NCBI GenBank assembly: GCA_014132615.1
Contig: BMAH01000048.1
Location: forward strand, 59,985-123,984
From: Gammaproteobacteria bacterium
Lineage (GTDB): Bacteria; Pseudomonadota; Gammaproteobacteria; DSM-16500
Length of the DNA stretch: 64,000 bases
Direction: 5' to 3'
Shown: in pieces, positions 55,642 to 64,000 of the stretch
Numbering within the stretch: the first letter of the stretch is position 1
Layout: each line of letters begins with the position of its first letter
Notes under the pieces: generated by a model
Seen by the model: only the letters and a program-made list of their open reading frames with translations
What the model was told of the DNA's origin: nothing
Database searches by the model: none
Program-made: the position numbers and the translations under genes

Positions 55642-58467
55642 TTATTTCGTTAATGCCTGAGCGACTAATGCGCTTTGTTCTTTCTCATGGACGGCGTGAT
55701 AACCGACTGCAGGTGAAGCAGCAGAGGGTCTTCCCGCATACCGTAAACGCTGACCTTTACCTAAGTGAGCAATTAAGTTTGCTTGCATAGTTGGCCATGC
55801 ACCTTGGTTTTCTGGCTCTTCTTGACACCAGATAATGTCTTTCGCATTTTTATAAGGCGCCATGACGTTGAGATAGGTGTCTTCTGGGAATGGATAGAGT
55901 TGTTCAATACGAATAATAGCAATATTATTCAATTTCTTTTCACGTCGTTGTTCTAGCAATTCATAATATACTTTACCACAGCATAAAATGACTCTATCAA
56001 CTTGTTTTGGCTCTATCTTATCGGATTCAGGAATAACTAATTGAAATTCCCCGTTTGCTAATTCATCAAACGTAGAAGTGGCTAATGGGTTACGTAATAA
56101 GCTCTTAGGTGTCATCACAACTAATGGTTTGCGATAAGGTCTAATCATTTGTCTACGTAACAAATGGAAAATTTGTGACGGTGAAGAAGGTACGCATACT
56201 TGCATATTATCTTGCGCACACAATTGTAAATAACGTTCTAAGCGTGCAGAGGAATGCTCTGGGCCTTGACCTTCATAACCATGTGGTAACAACATGACAA
56301 GTCCGCACAGCCTACTCCACTTTTGTTCGCCTGAACTAATAAATTGATCGATAACAACTTGAGCGCCATTAGCGAAATCACCAAATTGCGCTTCCCATAT
56401 CACTAAATTATTAGGTTCAGCAGTTGCATAACCATATTCAAATGCAAGTACGGCTTCTTCGGATAATAACGAATCTACAATATTAATTTGTGCTTGGGTA
56501 GGTGAAATATGGCTTAATGGAATATAAATTTCGTCGGTGGCTTGATCATGTAACACGGCGTGTCTATGAGCAAACGTACCGCGTCCTGCATCTTGACCAC
56601 AAAGCCTGATTGGAAAGCCTTGATCAAGTAAAGTGGCATAAGCTAGATTTTCTGCAAATCCCCAATTAATGCGTGACTCGCCTTCAATCATTTTCTTTTG
56701 GTTTTCTGCATTCTTCTTTACTTGCGGTTGCATAGTAAAGCCATCAGGTAATTGTAATAATCTAGTCGCTAATTCTTTTAAGTGTGCTAATGGCACCCCC
56801 GTCTTCTCTGACTGAGTCCATTTGGTATCAAGATAAGGGTCCCAATTAACGACGTATTCGTAAGTTGATTTGTCTTTATTGACATCAACTACATCTTTAC
56901 TTTTGTCTAATGCATCACGATAAGCATCGACTAATTCTTTTTCTGCACCTGTTTGTATTACACCTTGTTCTACTAATTTATTAGCATAAATAACGTACGG
57001 AACAGGCATCGCTTTGATAACTTTATACATGAGCGGCTGTGTAGCAGAAGGTTCATCTGCTTCGTTATGGCCGTGACGTCTATAGCAAACAAGATCAATG
57101 ACCACATCTTTCTTAAAGGTATGTCTATAATCCATAGCAAATAGCGCTGCAAAATAAACCGCTTCTGGATCATTTGCATTGACGTGCAAAATAGGTGCTT
57201 CAACCATTTTAGCAACATCTGTGCAATACGTAGTTGAACGCGCATCTTTAGGATTGCTTGTTGTAAATCCAACTTGGTTATTAATGACGATGTGAATAGA
57301 ACCGCCTACGGTAAACCAGCGTGCTTGTGACATGCTAAAGGTTTCCATCACAACGCCTTGACCTGCAAATGCAGCATCACCATGAATTTGTATAGGCAAT
57401 GCTTGACGTTGATCGACGTCACAACGACGACGTTGACGTGCGCGCACAGACCCTTGCACAACAGGTGAAACAATTTCTAAGTGCGATGGGTTAAAGGCAA
57501 GCGCGATGTGCATAGGACCAAATTTAGTATTCACATTGGAGGAATACCCTAAATGATATTTCACATCCCCTGAATGAGTCGTTGAAATACCTGTTCCTTC
57601 AAATGCAGCAAAAATAGCTTTAGGTTCTTTACCAACGACATTCACTAATACGTTTAAGCGGCCGCGATGCGCCATACCAATGATGATTTCTCTTACCCCG
57701 TTTTGCGCACTGCGATTAACTAAGGTATCAAGCAGAGGGATTAAACTATCACCCCCTTCTAATGAGAAGCGTTTTTGACCTACGTATTTAAAACCTAAAT
57801 ATTTTTCTAAACCGTCTGCAACAATCAACCTATCTAATATACGTAACTTTTCTTCATTGCTAGGTTTAAAGTTAGCCCAGCCTTGCTCTATGCGTTCACG
57901 TATCCATTCAAGCTCGTCAATGCGATTAATATGCATGTATTCAAAGCCAATGGTATTACAATACACGCGTTGTAACGTGTCATGAATCTCTGCTAATGAC
58001 GCAGTCGATTTATGTAATGCCGTAAATGAACCGGTGCTAAATGATTTGGTTTTATCTTGATCAGTAAAACCGTAATACGAATAATCCAATGTAGGAGATG
58101 GCAAACTCTTCATGAGTCCTAATGGATCGATAGTAGCGCGCAAATGACCCAAGCGGCGAAACGCGGTGATCATTTCAGTTACTTTACCCTGTTGTTCATC
58201 ATGGTAAGTATCTACGCCTTGGACTGCCATATTAGAAGACAATCTAGCTAAATTGAGAAATTGCTCTTTAATCGCCTCGTGAGAAATATCACCGTTTGGG
58301 CGTGGCAATTGTTTAGCGAGGTTATCAAAATACTGACGCCACTCTGTATCGAGCGCATCAGGATTTGTTAAATAAGTGTCGTATTGCGCTTCTAAATAAG
58401 CGTCGTTACCAGAGGTAAGATAGGAATCTTGCCAAAGGTCGTGCATAGATTTGGATTGAGTGGCCAT
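55642..58467 (-). CDS. sucA: 2-oxoglutarate dehydrogenase E1
   Basis: Thiamine-diphosphate enzyme that decarboxylates 2-oxoglutarate. 941 residues. The N-terminal segment for E2 contact, [14 protein letters not shown], the diphosphate-binding region ([12 protein letters not shown] ... NNQVGFTTS) and the C-terminal transketolase-like part ([35 protein letters not shown]) are all present. It lies between sdhB and sucB on the same strand. Confidence 0.97.
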   Translation of the reverse strand: MATQSKSMHDLWQDSYLTSGNDAYLEAQYDTYLTNPDALDTEWRQYFDNLAKQLPRPNGDISHEAIKEQFLNLARLSSNMAVQGVDTYHDEQQGKVTEMITAFRRLGHLRATIDPLGLMKSLPSPTLDYSYYGFTDQDKTKSFSTGSFTALHKSTASLAEIHDTLQRVYCNTIGFEYMHINRIDELEWIRERIEQGWANFKPSNEEKLRILDRLIVADGLEKYLGFKYVGQKRFSLEGGDSLIPLLDTLVNRSAQNGVREIIIGMAHRGRLNVLVNVVGKEPKAIFAAFEGTGISTTHSGDVKYHLGYSSNVNTKFGPMHIALAFNPSHLEIVSPVVQGSVRARQRRRCDVDQRQALPIQIHGDAAFAGQGVVMETFSMSQARWFTVGGSIHIVINNQVGFTTSNPKDARSTTYCTDVAKMVEAPILHVNANDPEAVYFAALFAMDYRHTFKKDVVIDLVCYRRHGHNEADEPSATQPLMYKVIKAMPVPYVIYANKLVEQGVIQTGAEKELVDAYRDALDKSKDVVDVNKDKSTYEYVVNWDPYLDTKWTQSEKTGVPLAHLKELATRLLQLPDGFTMQPQVKKNAENQKKMIEGESRINWGFAENLAYATLLDQGFPIRLCGQDAGRGTFAHRHAVLHDQATDEIYIPLSHISPTQAQINIVDSLLSEEAVLAFEYGYATAEPNNLVIWEAQFGDFANGAQVVIDQFISSGEQKWSRLCGLVMLLPHGYEGQGPEHSSARLERYLQLCAQDNMQVCVPSSPSQIFHLLRRQMIRPYRKPLVVMTPKSLLRNPLATSTFDELANGEFQLVIPESDKIEPKQVDRVILCCGKVYYELLEQRREKKLNNIAIIRIEQLYPFPEDTYLNVMAPYKNAKDIIWCQEEPENQGAWPTMQANLIAHLGKGQRLRYAGRPSAASPAVGYHAVHEKEQSALVAQALTK

Positions 58468-58535
58468 CTAAATTGTTACTCGTTTCAATATGTTACAAAA
58501 TCAAGTTAAACCGATCCTAGAGTGAGCTTATCACT

Positions 58536-59240
58536 TTATACGGATTCTTCCAGCATTTCTTCCTTGATACTATTGATTGCTTTAAATGGATTTAAGTCTT
58601 TTGGACAAACATCAACGCAATTCATAATACCACGGCAACGGAAGAGACTAAACGGATCAGTCAAATTGGCTAAACGTTGCTCAGTATGGGTGTCACGGCT
58701 ATCTGCAATAAAGCGATATGCTTGCAACAAAGCAGCGGGTCCCATGTATTTGTCTGGATTCCACCAGTATGAAGGACAAGAACTGCTGCAACATGCACAT
58801 AAAATACACTCGTAAAGACCGTCTAATTTAGCGCGTTCTTCAGGTGATTGCAGACGCTCAGTCGCAGGCGGTGGAACATCATCGTTTATTAAATAAGGTT
58901 GGGCTTTTTCATATTGATCGTAAAACTGTGTCATATCGACTACTAAGTCACGAATCACAGGAAAACCTGGCAAAGGTCTAATGACAATAGGGGCTTTTAA
59001 AGAGGCAATATGGGTGGTACACGCTAATCGATTTGTACCGTTAATATTCATACCATCTGAACCACAAACCCCTTCACGGCAAGAACGTCTTAGCGTTAAT
59101 GTGTCATCCATCTTATTTTTAATAGCTAGTAGTGCATCTAATACCATGACGCAGCCATGTTCTTTTAGATCCACATCAAAATCTTGCATATATGGTTTTT
59201 CATCTGTTTCAGGATTGAAGCGATAGATGGAAAAACGCAT
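58536..59240 (-). CDS. sdhB: Succinate dehydrogenase iron-sulfur subunit
   Basis: 234 residues. Cysteines for all three clusters are visible: [2Fe-2S] in [10 protein letters not shown], [4Fe-4S] in [13 protein letters not shown], and [3Fe-4S] in [12 protein letters not shown]. The quinone-site tryptophans in SYWWNPD are present. GAGGG precedes the ATG at 59240. Normally it follows sdhA; here only about 100 bases separate it from sdhD, so its catalytic partner is not encoded alongside. Confidence 0.96.
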   Translation of the reverse strand: MRFSIYRFNPETDEKPYMQDFDVDLKEHGCVMVLDALLAIKNKMDDTLTLRRSCREGVCGSDGMNINGTNRLACTTHIASLKAPIVIRPLPGFPVIRDLVVDMTQFYDQYEKAQPYLINDDVPPPATERLQSPEERAKLDGLYECILCACCSSSCPSYWWNPDKYMGPAALLQAYRFIADSRDTHTEQRLANLTDPFSLFRCRGIMNCVDVCPKDLNPFKAINSIKEEMLEESV

Positions 59241-59309
59241 GTCTTAAGCCCTCATTAGTTCGTTAGTGTTTTCTTCCCACTGGTTAAAAAATAACCTCAG
59301 GGTTTCATG

Positions 59310-59345
59310 TTAAACAGCATCAACCACACGGGTTGCCACTTTCAT
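59310..59345 (-). pseudogene. sdhA: Remnant resembling the start of sdhA (flavoprotein gene otherwise deleted)
   Basis: An ATG at 59345 opens an 11-codon frame reading MKVATRVVDAV and then TAA. SdhA proteins begin with a short variable stretch followed by FDAVVIG, so the DAV stop-point sits right where the flavin-binding domain should begin. GGAG lies about 10 bases upstream, inside the end of sdhD, and the ATG is 3 bases after the sdhD stop, as expected for the coupled third gene of sdhCDAB. About 1.7 kb of coding sequence is missing. Alternatives: an assembly deletion, or a chance short frame. Confidence 0.55.
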
Positions 59346-59348
59346 CTA

Positions 59349-59696
59349 TTAGACACTCCACAAAATCAAAACGCCCCAAGCAAAGCAGGCAAACAACATA
59401 AGGAGTGTCAGGAAATCTGCAATAGCGCGAATAACTGCGCACTTTATATAGTCAGTAAAAACCGTCCACATACCAATCCAAGCATGATAAAGCAGTGCTG
59501 TGATAAATAAGATAGTCGCTATCTTAACGCCCGTGTGAGCAAATAAGCTATGCCATTCAGCAAACGACAATTCAGGATGTAGTAAGATATAAAATATTAA
59601 CCAGAGTGACCAAGCAGCCATCACAATGGCACTGGTTCGTTGAATAATCCAATCAGTGAGTCCTTGATGATTTACACCTAATACGCTTTTTACCAT
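59349..59696 (-). CDS. sdhD: Succinate dehydrogenase membrane anchor subunit SdhD
   Basis: 115 residues, three membrane helices (about 20-40, 55-78, 90-112). The segment ALLYHAWIGMWTVFTDYI carries the haem-ligand histidine and quinone-side residues of the family. It overlaps sdhC by 8 bases. Intact, although the flavoprotein gene normally downstream is missing. Confidence 0.92.
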   Translation of the reverse strand: MVKSVLGVNHQGLTDWIIQRTSAIVMAAWSLWLIFYILLHPELSFAEWHSLFAHTGVKIATILFITALLYHAWIGMWTVFTDYIKCAVIRAIADFLTLLMLFACFAWGVLILWSV

Positions 59697-60061
59697 AGCC
59701 AGATACCTGCCAAAATAATCAATATAAATGTAATGATGAAGACGAGCACTGCTGACAATCTACCGCCTTTTAACGTATCACCAATATGAATATCAGCTAG
59801 TAAATGTCTAACACCCGCTACTAAATGCAAACAAAATGGGACAAATAATATCCAAAATATAGCTTTAAAAGTGATGGTATCTAAATATTGTTTTAATTGA
59901 TCAAACCCCTGGTCTGTCAAAGAATAAGATAGCGTCCAGATTGCAATGGGGATAAGCAAGAATAGAAAGACGCCGGTTATACGATGAAGAATGGACAAAA
60001 TAGCAGGAATAGGGAAATGAATCGTAAATAAATTAAGATTCTTAGGTCTTCGCTGGTTCAC
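59690..60061 (-). CDS. sdhC: Succinate dehydrogenase cytochrome b556 subunit SdhC
   Basis: 123 residues with three helices. The family signature RPKNLNLFTI ... SILHRITGV at the N-terminus and the histidine segment HLVAGVRHLLADIH are present. The start is a GTG at 60061 with AAGGA 9 bases before it. First gene of the leftward sdh-suc run, divergent from gltA. Confidence 0.93.
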   Translation of the reverse strand: MNQRRPKNLNLFTIHFPIPAILSILHRITGVFLFLLIPIAIWTLSYSLTDQGFDQLKQYLDTITFKAIFWILFVPFCLHLVAGVRHLLADIHIGDTLKGGRLSAVLVFIITFILIILAGIWLW

Positions 60062-60130
60062 GTTTCGTGTTCCTTTTTTGGTAGAGCGATAAGGTTAATT
60101 ACCATAGGTGTAATGCCATGCAAAATAACA

Positions 60131-60152
60131 GGAAATGCAGACAATGCATTCC
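60131..60152. promoter_or_regulatory. Inverted repeat in the sdhC-gltA divergent region, possible operator
   Basis: GGAAATGCA (60131-60139) and TGCATTCC (60145-60152) form a near-perfect dyad in the 291-base gap between the divergent sdhC and gltA genes. A regulator binding here could affect both. A possible gltA promoter lies at about 60188-60220 (TTGAGC ... TATATT), weak by eye. No gene is visible in the gap. Confidence 0.35.
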
Positions 60153-60352
60153 TGACTCCCTCGCAATGGGCAAAATGACCAATAGTTTGAGCTATAAAAA
60201 TTATTTGTGATTATATTATCGCCCCTGCCGTAAATCAAACAGAACACAAAATGAAAAGACTAGATCATTTCTTTGCTGATAGCCTGTCATACTCCCAGCC
60301 AATATGATTAAATAGGTAAGTATTAAATGTTTAAAGACCACGGAGAATCTTC

Positions 60353-61636
60353 ATGGCCGCACGTAAGGCAAAATTGATAGTTGATGATAAAACGATAGAA
60401 TTTGACGTTCTCTCAGGCACCCTAGGTCCTGATGTCATAGATATAAGCTCTCTACACTCACACGGCTATTTTACTTACGATTCGGGCTTTAACTCCACAG
60501 CGGCCTGTGAATCTAAAATCACTTTTATTGATGGAGACAAAGGTGTACTCCTTTATAGAGGTTATCCCATAGAGCAATTAGCTAGCCACTCTAACTTCCT
60601 TGAAGTTTGCTATTTACTATTAAATGGTGAATTACCTGATAAGCCAAGTTATGAACAATTCTCTAAAGACATTACTCACCATACTATGGTGCATGAACAA
60701 ATCCGTCATTTTTTTAATGGATTTAGACGTGATGCCCACCCTATGGCCATTATGGTCGGTGTAGTTGGCGCCCTTTCTGCTTTTTATCACGACACATTGG
60801 ATATTAAAAATCCTGAGCATAGAGCCATTTCAGCGCTACGTCTTATTGCGAAAATGCCAACGATTGCCGCAATGTGTTACAAATACTCCATAGGTCAGCC
60901 TTTTATGCAGCCTATGAATAAATTATCGTATGCAGAAAACTTTTTGCATATGATGTTTGGTACGCCTTGTGAAGAAATGACATTTGATCCCGTCTTGGCA
61001 AAAGCCTTAGACCGTATTTTTATATTGCATGCAGACCACGAGCAAAATGCTTCCACTTCGACAGTTAGATTAGCAGGCTCAACCGGCGCTAACCCTTTTG
61101 CCTGTATCTCAGCTGGTATTGGTGCTTTATGGGGACCCGCGCACGGGGGTGCAAATGAAGCTGTACTTAACATGTTGCATGAAATTGGCGATGTTTCACA
61201 AATCCACAAATTTATTGAACGCGCTAAAGATCCTAAAGATACATTTCGTTTAATGGGCTTTGGTCACCGCGTTTATAAAAATTACGATCCCCGCGCTAAA
61301 GTCATGCGTGAAACTTGTCACGAAGTATTAGAAGCAGTCGGTGCGCATAATGATCCATTGTTCAAACTAGCGATGGAATTAGAACGCATCGCATTGCAAG
61401 ATGAATATTTTGTTGAAAAGAAATTATATCCAAACGTGGATTTTTATTCTGGTATCACGTTAAGTGCGATTGGCATTCCAACTAATATGTTTACTGTTAT
61501 CTTCGCATTAGCACGCACAGTAGGCTGGGTAGCACAATGGAATGAAATGATTAGCAATCCATATCGCCTAGGTCGTCCAAGACAACTTTATACTGGGTAT
61601 AAAGAAAGAAATTATGTGAAGATGACTGAGCGATAA
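60353..61636 (+). CDS. gltA: Citrate synthase (type II, hexameric class)
   Basis: Condenses oxaloacetate and acetyl-CoA, entry step of the TCA cycle. 427 residues, the length of the NADH-sensitive gammaproteobacterial type. Active-site histidines in [12 protein letters not shown] and [14 protein letters not shown], and the catalytic aspartate in NVDFYSG, are present. GGAG lies 8 bases before the ATG. It is divergent from sdhC. Confidence 0.97.
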   Translation: MAARKAKLIVDDKTIEFDVLSGTLGPDVIDISSLHSHGYFTYDSGFNSTAACESKITFIDGDKGVLLYRGYPIEQLASHSNFLEVCYLLLNGELPDKPSYEQFSKDITHHTMVHEQIRHFFNGFRRDAHPMAIMVGVVGALSAFYHDTLDIKNPEHRAISALRLIAKMPTIAAMCYKYSIGQPFMQPMNKLSYAENFLHMMFGTPCEEMTFDPVLAKALDRIFILHADHEQNASTSTVRLAGSTGANPFACISAGIGALWGPAHGGANEAVLNMLHEIGDVSQIHKFIERAKDPKDTFRLMGFGHRVYKNYDPRAKVMRETCHEVLEAVGAHNDPLFKLAMELERIALQDEYFVEKKLYPNVDFYSGITLSAIGIPTNMFTVIFALARTVGWVAQWNEMISNPYRLGRPRQLYTGYKERNYVKMTER

Positions 61637-61649
61637 TCATAGCTTTGTT

Positions 61650-61786
61650 CCTTCTCCCACCCCGCAGAATTCAGATAAAGAAACCGCTGATGGCTGTGGG
61701 AGAAGGCTAGGATGAGGGTGAACCTCAATTTTCCTAATACTTTTTAATAAATAAAACGTACGCCCTCACCCCAAACCCTCCCCCAC
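61650..61786. repeat. Two inverted copies of a GTGGGAG-type intergenic repeat
   Basis: A 26-base unit at 61696-61721 (GTGGGAGAAGG ... GATGAGGGTGA) recurs inverted, diverged, at 61761-61786 (CGCCCTCACC ... CCCCCAC). An additional 11-base stem joins 61650-61660 to 61696-61706 and may end gltA transcription. The 222-base gap holds no gene. Confidence 0.6.
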
Positions 61787-61858
61787 ACTCACTACCTGCG
61801 CTCTTTTTTTATTTGCAACAGGTGAGAGAGGGAGCAAAGGCGCAAAGTAATTTAGTTA

Positions 61859-62416
61859 TTAACAAGTCTTACAAACATTAAATAAGAAAGTCACACCTGC
61901 ATCCACCATCACATCGTTTTTACCACCAACCCAGGTGTAAAAATCACGTGCTTCAACGCGGATAGCAACTAATGGATGAACAAAATATTCAAGGCCGATT
62001 GCCGCATTGATATTCCCTTCATTGTTTGCATCATTGTTATTGGGATTCATTCCTATGATGCCCACACCCGCCATAACAAATGGCTCTAACACACTTTTAG
62101 CATTACCGAATCTATACACGCCATCAAACGAAAAAATTGTGCCATTAATTGTTCTATCATCCACAGAGCGGTTTTTATAATGGGTGTTATAACCACCTAA
62201 CATACCTTCTACACCCCACTGATCCGTGAAATCGTAATCCAATGTTCCCAAACCCAAACCTGTATTATCCATATTGCGTTTGGAAGCGAGAAAAAATTCG
62301 CCGCCGCCTAATGTAAAACTACCACCACCTGCTTGATGGCCAGCGTAAGTCGCTGTTGCTGAGGTAAGTGTTAACAAGCTGATGCAAGCGAGAGCAATCG
62401 AATGTAATTTATGCAT
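61859..62416 (-). CDS. Outer-membrane beta-barrel protein, OmpW/OmpA-like small porin fold
   Basis: 185 residues with a signal peptide (MHKLHSIALACISLLTLTSATATYA, cut before GHQAGGG; cited in part only: it ends in ATYA). About eight alternating amphipathic strands follow, glycine and aromatic-rich (FTLGGGEFFLASKR, WGVEGMLGGYNT). It ends in NVCKTC instead of an aromatic residue, unusual for barrels; two cysteines may form a disulfide. AAGGA precedes the ATG. The exact family and role are uncertain. Confidence 0.72.
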   Translation of the reverse strand: MHKLHSIALACISLLTLTSATATYAGHQAGGGSFTLGGGEFFLASKRNMDNTGLGLGTLDYDFTDQWGVEGMLGGYNTHYKNRSVDDRTINGTIFSFDGVYRFGNAKSVLEPFVMAGVGIIGMNPNNNDANNEGNINAAIGLEYFVHPLVAIRVEARDFYTWVGGKNDVMVDAGVTFLFNVCKTC

Positions 62417-62541
62417 GTTTATTTATTCCTTATAACTTTTTCCATGGAGTTGAGAAGAGGCATACTCTCAACCTTCTCTTGCGAATAACGATGCGCAAAA
62501 CAAGACGGTTAGCGTCAGTGTTTTAAGTAAAAGAAATAATA

Positions 62542-63132
62542 TTATGTATTTTTGAGAAATGCCAGCTCTGCCTCAGTAGATTCACGCCCTAGCACTTTAT
62601 TGCGCTGAGGAAAACGGCCAAATTCTTTGATAACGCGAAAATGAGCGTAAGCATAAGCAAGAAAGAGTTGGTAAATTTGTGTCGTTTCACTCATAGAAAG
62701 CGACACTAAATCTTGATATAAACGAATGGATTTTTCTTGTATCTCGGCATTTTCTGCATGTACTAATGGCATATAAAAAAAGACACGTTCTATTAACGTT
62801 AAAGATTGATCCATTTTCTCTCGCAAACCTTCTACACATAACTCTTGCGCCCTATTATCTTGGCTAAACGCTTGAGAAGATCGCCTATGTAAGTAACGAG
62901 AGAATTGATCTAGCAAAATAATTAATGCTAATCGACCACGAGGTGTATTTGACCAATCATTTAAATTTCCAGTCACTGCGTCTTCATAATCTTGCAAATA
63001 ACCCTGTATCATCTGTTGCTTAACGACGTCATTTTCGCCAAACCACAAATTAGTGCGGTCACTCGTTGGCAAGTCTGCTGACCCCAAGTTACCAAACCAA
63101 AAATTTAATAACTCGTGTACTCTGTCAGTCAT
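62542..63132 (-). CDS. DUF924 family protein
   Basis: 196 residues, all-helical. Family landmarks: VHELLNFWFG at the start, LWFGENDVV, RGRLALIILLDQFSRYLHR, and FFYMPLVHAEN with FGRFPQRNKVLGRESTEAE at the end. The fold resembles tetratricopeptide repeats; biochemical function unknown. GGAG lies before the ATG. Single gene between the barrel protein and the divergent hydrolase. Confidence 0.88.
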   Translation of the reverse strand: MTDRVHELLNFWFGNLGSADLPTSDRTNLWFGENDVVKQQMIQGYLQDYEDAVTGNLNDWSNTPRGRLALIILLDQFSRYLHRRSSQAFSQDNRAQELCVEGLREKMDQSLTLIERVFFYMPLVHAENAEIQEKSIRLYQDLVSLSMSETTQIYQLFLAYAYAHFRVIKEFGRFPQRNKVLGRESTEAELAFLKNT

Positions 63133-63243
63133 AAGCTCTCCATAGGCGGCTCATATTCTCAGCATACCATATTTTTGCGTTAACCATGTCGGCTACTTTC
63201 CTAGTTAAGACATTGATTTATTAGCGATTTATTTAATACACTC

Positions 63244-63338
63244 TTGACAGTTTTGTTTATTATATGAAATATCAGGCAAACAGCCTGGCGCCGCTAAATT
63301 AATTTCTTTATTATTCTAGAGCCCTACGCATTTTGCGT
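63244..63338 (+). promoter_or_regulatory. Candidate promoter and structured leader of the amidinotransferase-fold gene
   Basis: A perfect -35 hexamer TTGACA (63244-63249) is followed by a weak -10 (TGAAAT at 63265-63270, spacing 15, or AAATAT at 63267-63272, spacing 17). The leader of about 110 bases can form hairpins CAGGC/GCCTG (63273-63287) and ACGCA/TGCGT (63326-63338). No known riboswitch class was recognised. Confidence 0.38.
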
Positions 63339-63386
63339 CTAAAAAATTAATTAAGGATTACTTTTTTACATCATATGGAGAGCGCT

Positions 63387-64000
63387 ATGAAAATACTTAT
63401 GTGCCGTCCCGATTACTATGGTATTGAATATGAAATTAATCCTTGGATGGATATAAACCACACTGTTGATCACCAACTAGCTCGTGCTCAATGGGAATTT
63501 CTCTATAATACCATCAAACAATGCGGCGCTGATGTAGAGCTTGTCCCTGCCGAGCAAGGCTGGCCTGATATGGTTTTTACAGCTAATGCGGGTTTATATT
63601 TCAAAGATAAAATTATTTTATCTCAGTTTAAACACAAGGAACGGCAAGGCGAAACCCCTTATTTTGAAAAATGGTTTATTGAAAACGATTACTCCCTTGT
63701 TAATGATGAAGGAGCTGGATCATTTGAAGGTGCAGGTGATGCGCTACCTGCTAATGACAAGTTGTTTGCAGGTTTTGGTTTTCGCACCGATAAAAGCTTT
63801 TACGCAAAAACCCCTTTTCTTCAAGAACAAAATTTAGTGTTTTGCGAATTAGCTAATCCTTATTTTTATCATTTAGACACTTGTTTTTGCCCGCTGACAG
63901 ATGATTTAGCAATGTGGTATCCCAATGCATTTTCCCCTGAGTCTCAAAAAAACATGGCAAAAGCTATTGATTTAATCCCCGTCAATGAAGCAGAAGCTAA
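63387..64000 (+). CDS. Amidinotransferase/dimethylargininase-fold hydrolase (3' end outside window)
   Basis: 204 codons visible, beginning MKILMCRPDYYGIEYEINPW. The segments NPWMD, WPDMVFTANAG, the EGAGDAL acidic loop and HLDTCFCPL match the guanidino-group modifying superfamily that includes dimethylarginine dimethylaminohydrolase and arginine deiminase. The catalytic histidine is probably in YHLDTCF; the nucleophilic cysteine would lie beyond the right edge. Likely reaction: hydrolysis of an arginine-type guanidinium to citrulline and an amine; substrate not determined. GGAG lies before the ATG. Confidence 0.82.
   Translation, partial: MKILMCRPDYYGIEYEINPWMDINHTVDHQLARAQWEFLYNTIKQCGADVELVPAEQGWPDMVFTANAGLYFKDKIILSQFKHKERQGETPYFEKWFIENDYSLVNDEGAGSFEGAGDALPANDKLFAGFGFRTDKSFYAKTPFLQEQNLVFCELANPYFYHLDTCFCPLTDDLAMWYPNAFSPESQKNMAKAIDLIPVNEAEA

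Noticed and set aside
59241..59309. An open stretch of 21 codons before sdhB (in frame with the sdhA remnant) as the tail of SdhA.
   Set aside because: The encoded residues do not resemble any SdhA C-terminus that I know (which ends near PPKxRxY), so only the N-terminal trace is proposed.

Overview
The window looks like a stretch of an AT-rich gammaproteobacterial chromosome, most likely from the Legionellales (the Coxiella/Legionella/Berkiella neighbourhood). The reasons are the gene orders (yceD-rpmF-plsX-fabHDG-acpP-fabF; mltG-tmk-holB-tatD-lolC-lolD; sdh-suc beside a divergent gltA), a small membrane protein of the Coxiella CBU_0592 type, a class Ia ribonucleotide reductase with two ATP-cones, and several orphan proteins built like type IV secretion effectors. 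Two of these have upstream sites resembling the PmrA element that controls Dot/Icm genes in Legionella and Coxiella. Genus-level placement is inference. I saw no rRNA, tRNA, CRISPR array, transposase or replication origin.

Layout. 1-4140: an RND efflux permease (cut by the left edge), its periplasmic adaptor and Hsp33. 4250-5885: an Smr endonuclease, uridine kinase and an orphan. 6090-14137: an island of two GNAT paralogues, one fused to a histidine-decarboxylase-like enzyme, a FadL-type outer-membrane channel and two GGDEF/EAL proteins with degenerate GGDEF domains. 14285-15892: an orphan with possible TAL-effector-like repeats, a basic NLS-like stretch and a C-terminal tandem duplication. 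15978-25363: ligA, smc (no zipA between them), a histidine kinase with a lone receiver protein, and comEC. 25529-32555: an effector-like small protein, hemH, then lolD-lolC-tatD-holB-tmk-mltG. 32738-34231: an orphan membrane protein inserted, on the opposite strand, where fabF normally adjoins pabC/mltG. 34281-40684: the fatty-acid synthesis operon with rpmF and yceD. 40862-42997: a second large orphan membrane protein. 43238-47353: nrdA and nrdB. 47399-52342: a secreted orphan, the CBU_0592-type protein, dusA, lapB-lapA and serS. 52349-61636: sucDCBA, sdhB, sdhD, sdhC and divergent gltA. 61859-64000: an outer-membrane barrel protein, a DUF924 protein and the start of an amidinotransferase-fold hydrolase.

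How the genes work together. The suc/sdh/gltA block supplies citrate synthase, 2-oxoglutarate dehydrogenase E1/E2, succinyl-CoA synthetase and succinate dehydrogenase, except that the flavoprotein gene sdhA is missing from its slot; only an 11-codon frame resembling its start remains. The fab operon covers fatty-acid initiation and elongation. LapA/LapB and LolC/LolD serve the outer membrane. SMC, LigA, HolB, Tmk and NrdAB serve DNA replication and precursor supply.

Most notable points: the vanished sdhA; the TALE-like/NLS orphan at 14285; two PmrA-like promoters with the same spacing in front of two orphan genes; a decarboxylase-acetyltransferase fusion whose junction keeps a Shine-Dalgarno site and ATG; and an 81-bp palindromic element in two full inverted copies plus one reduced copy.
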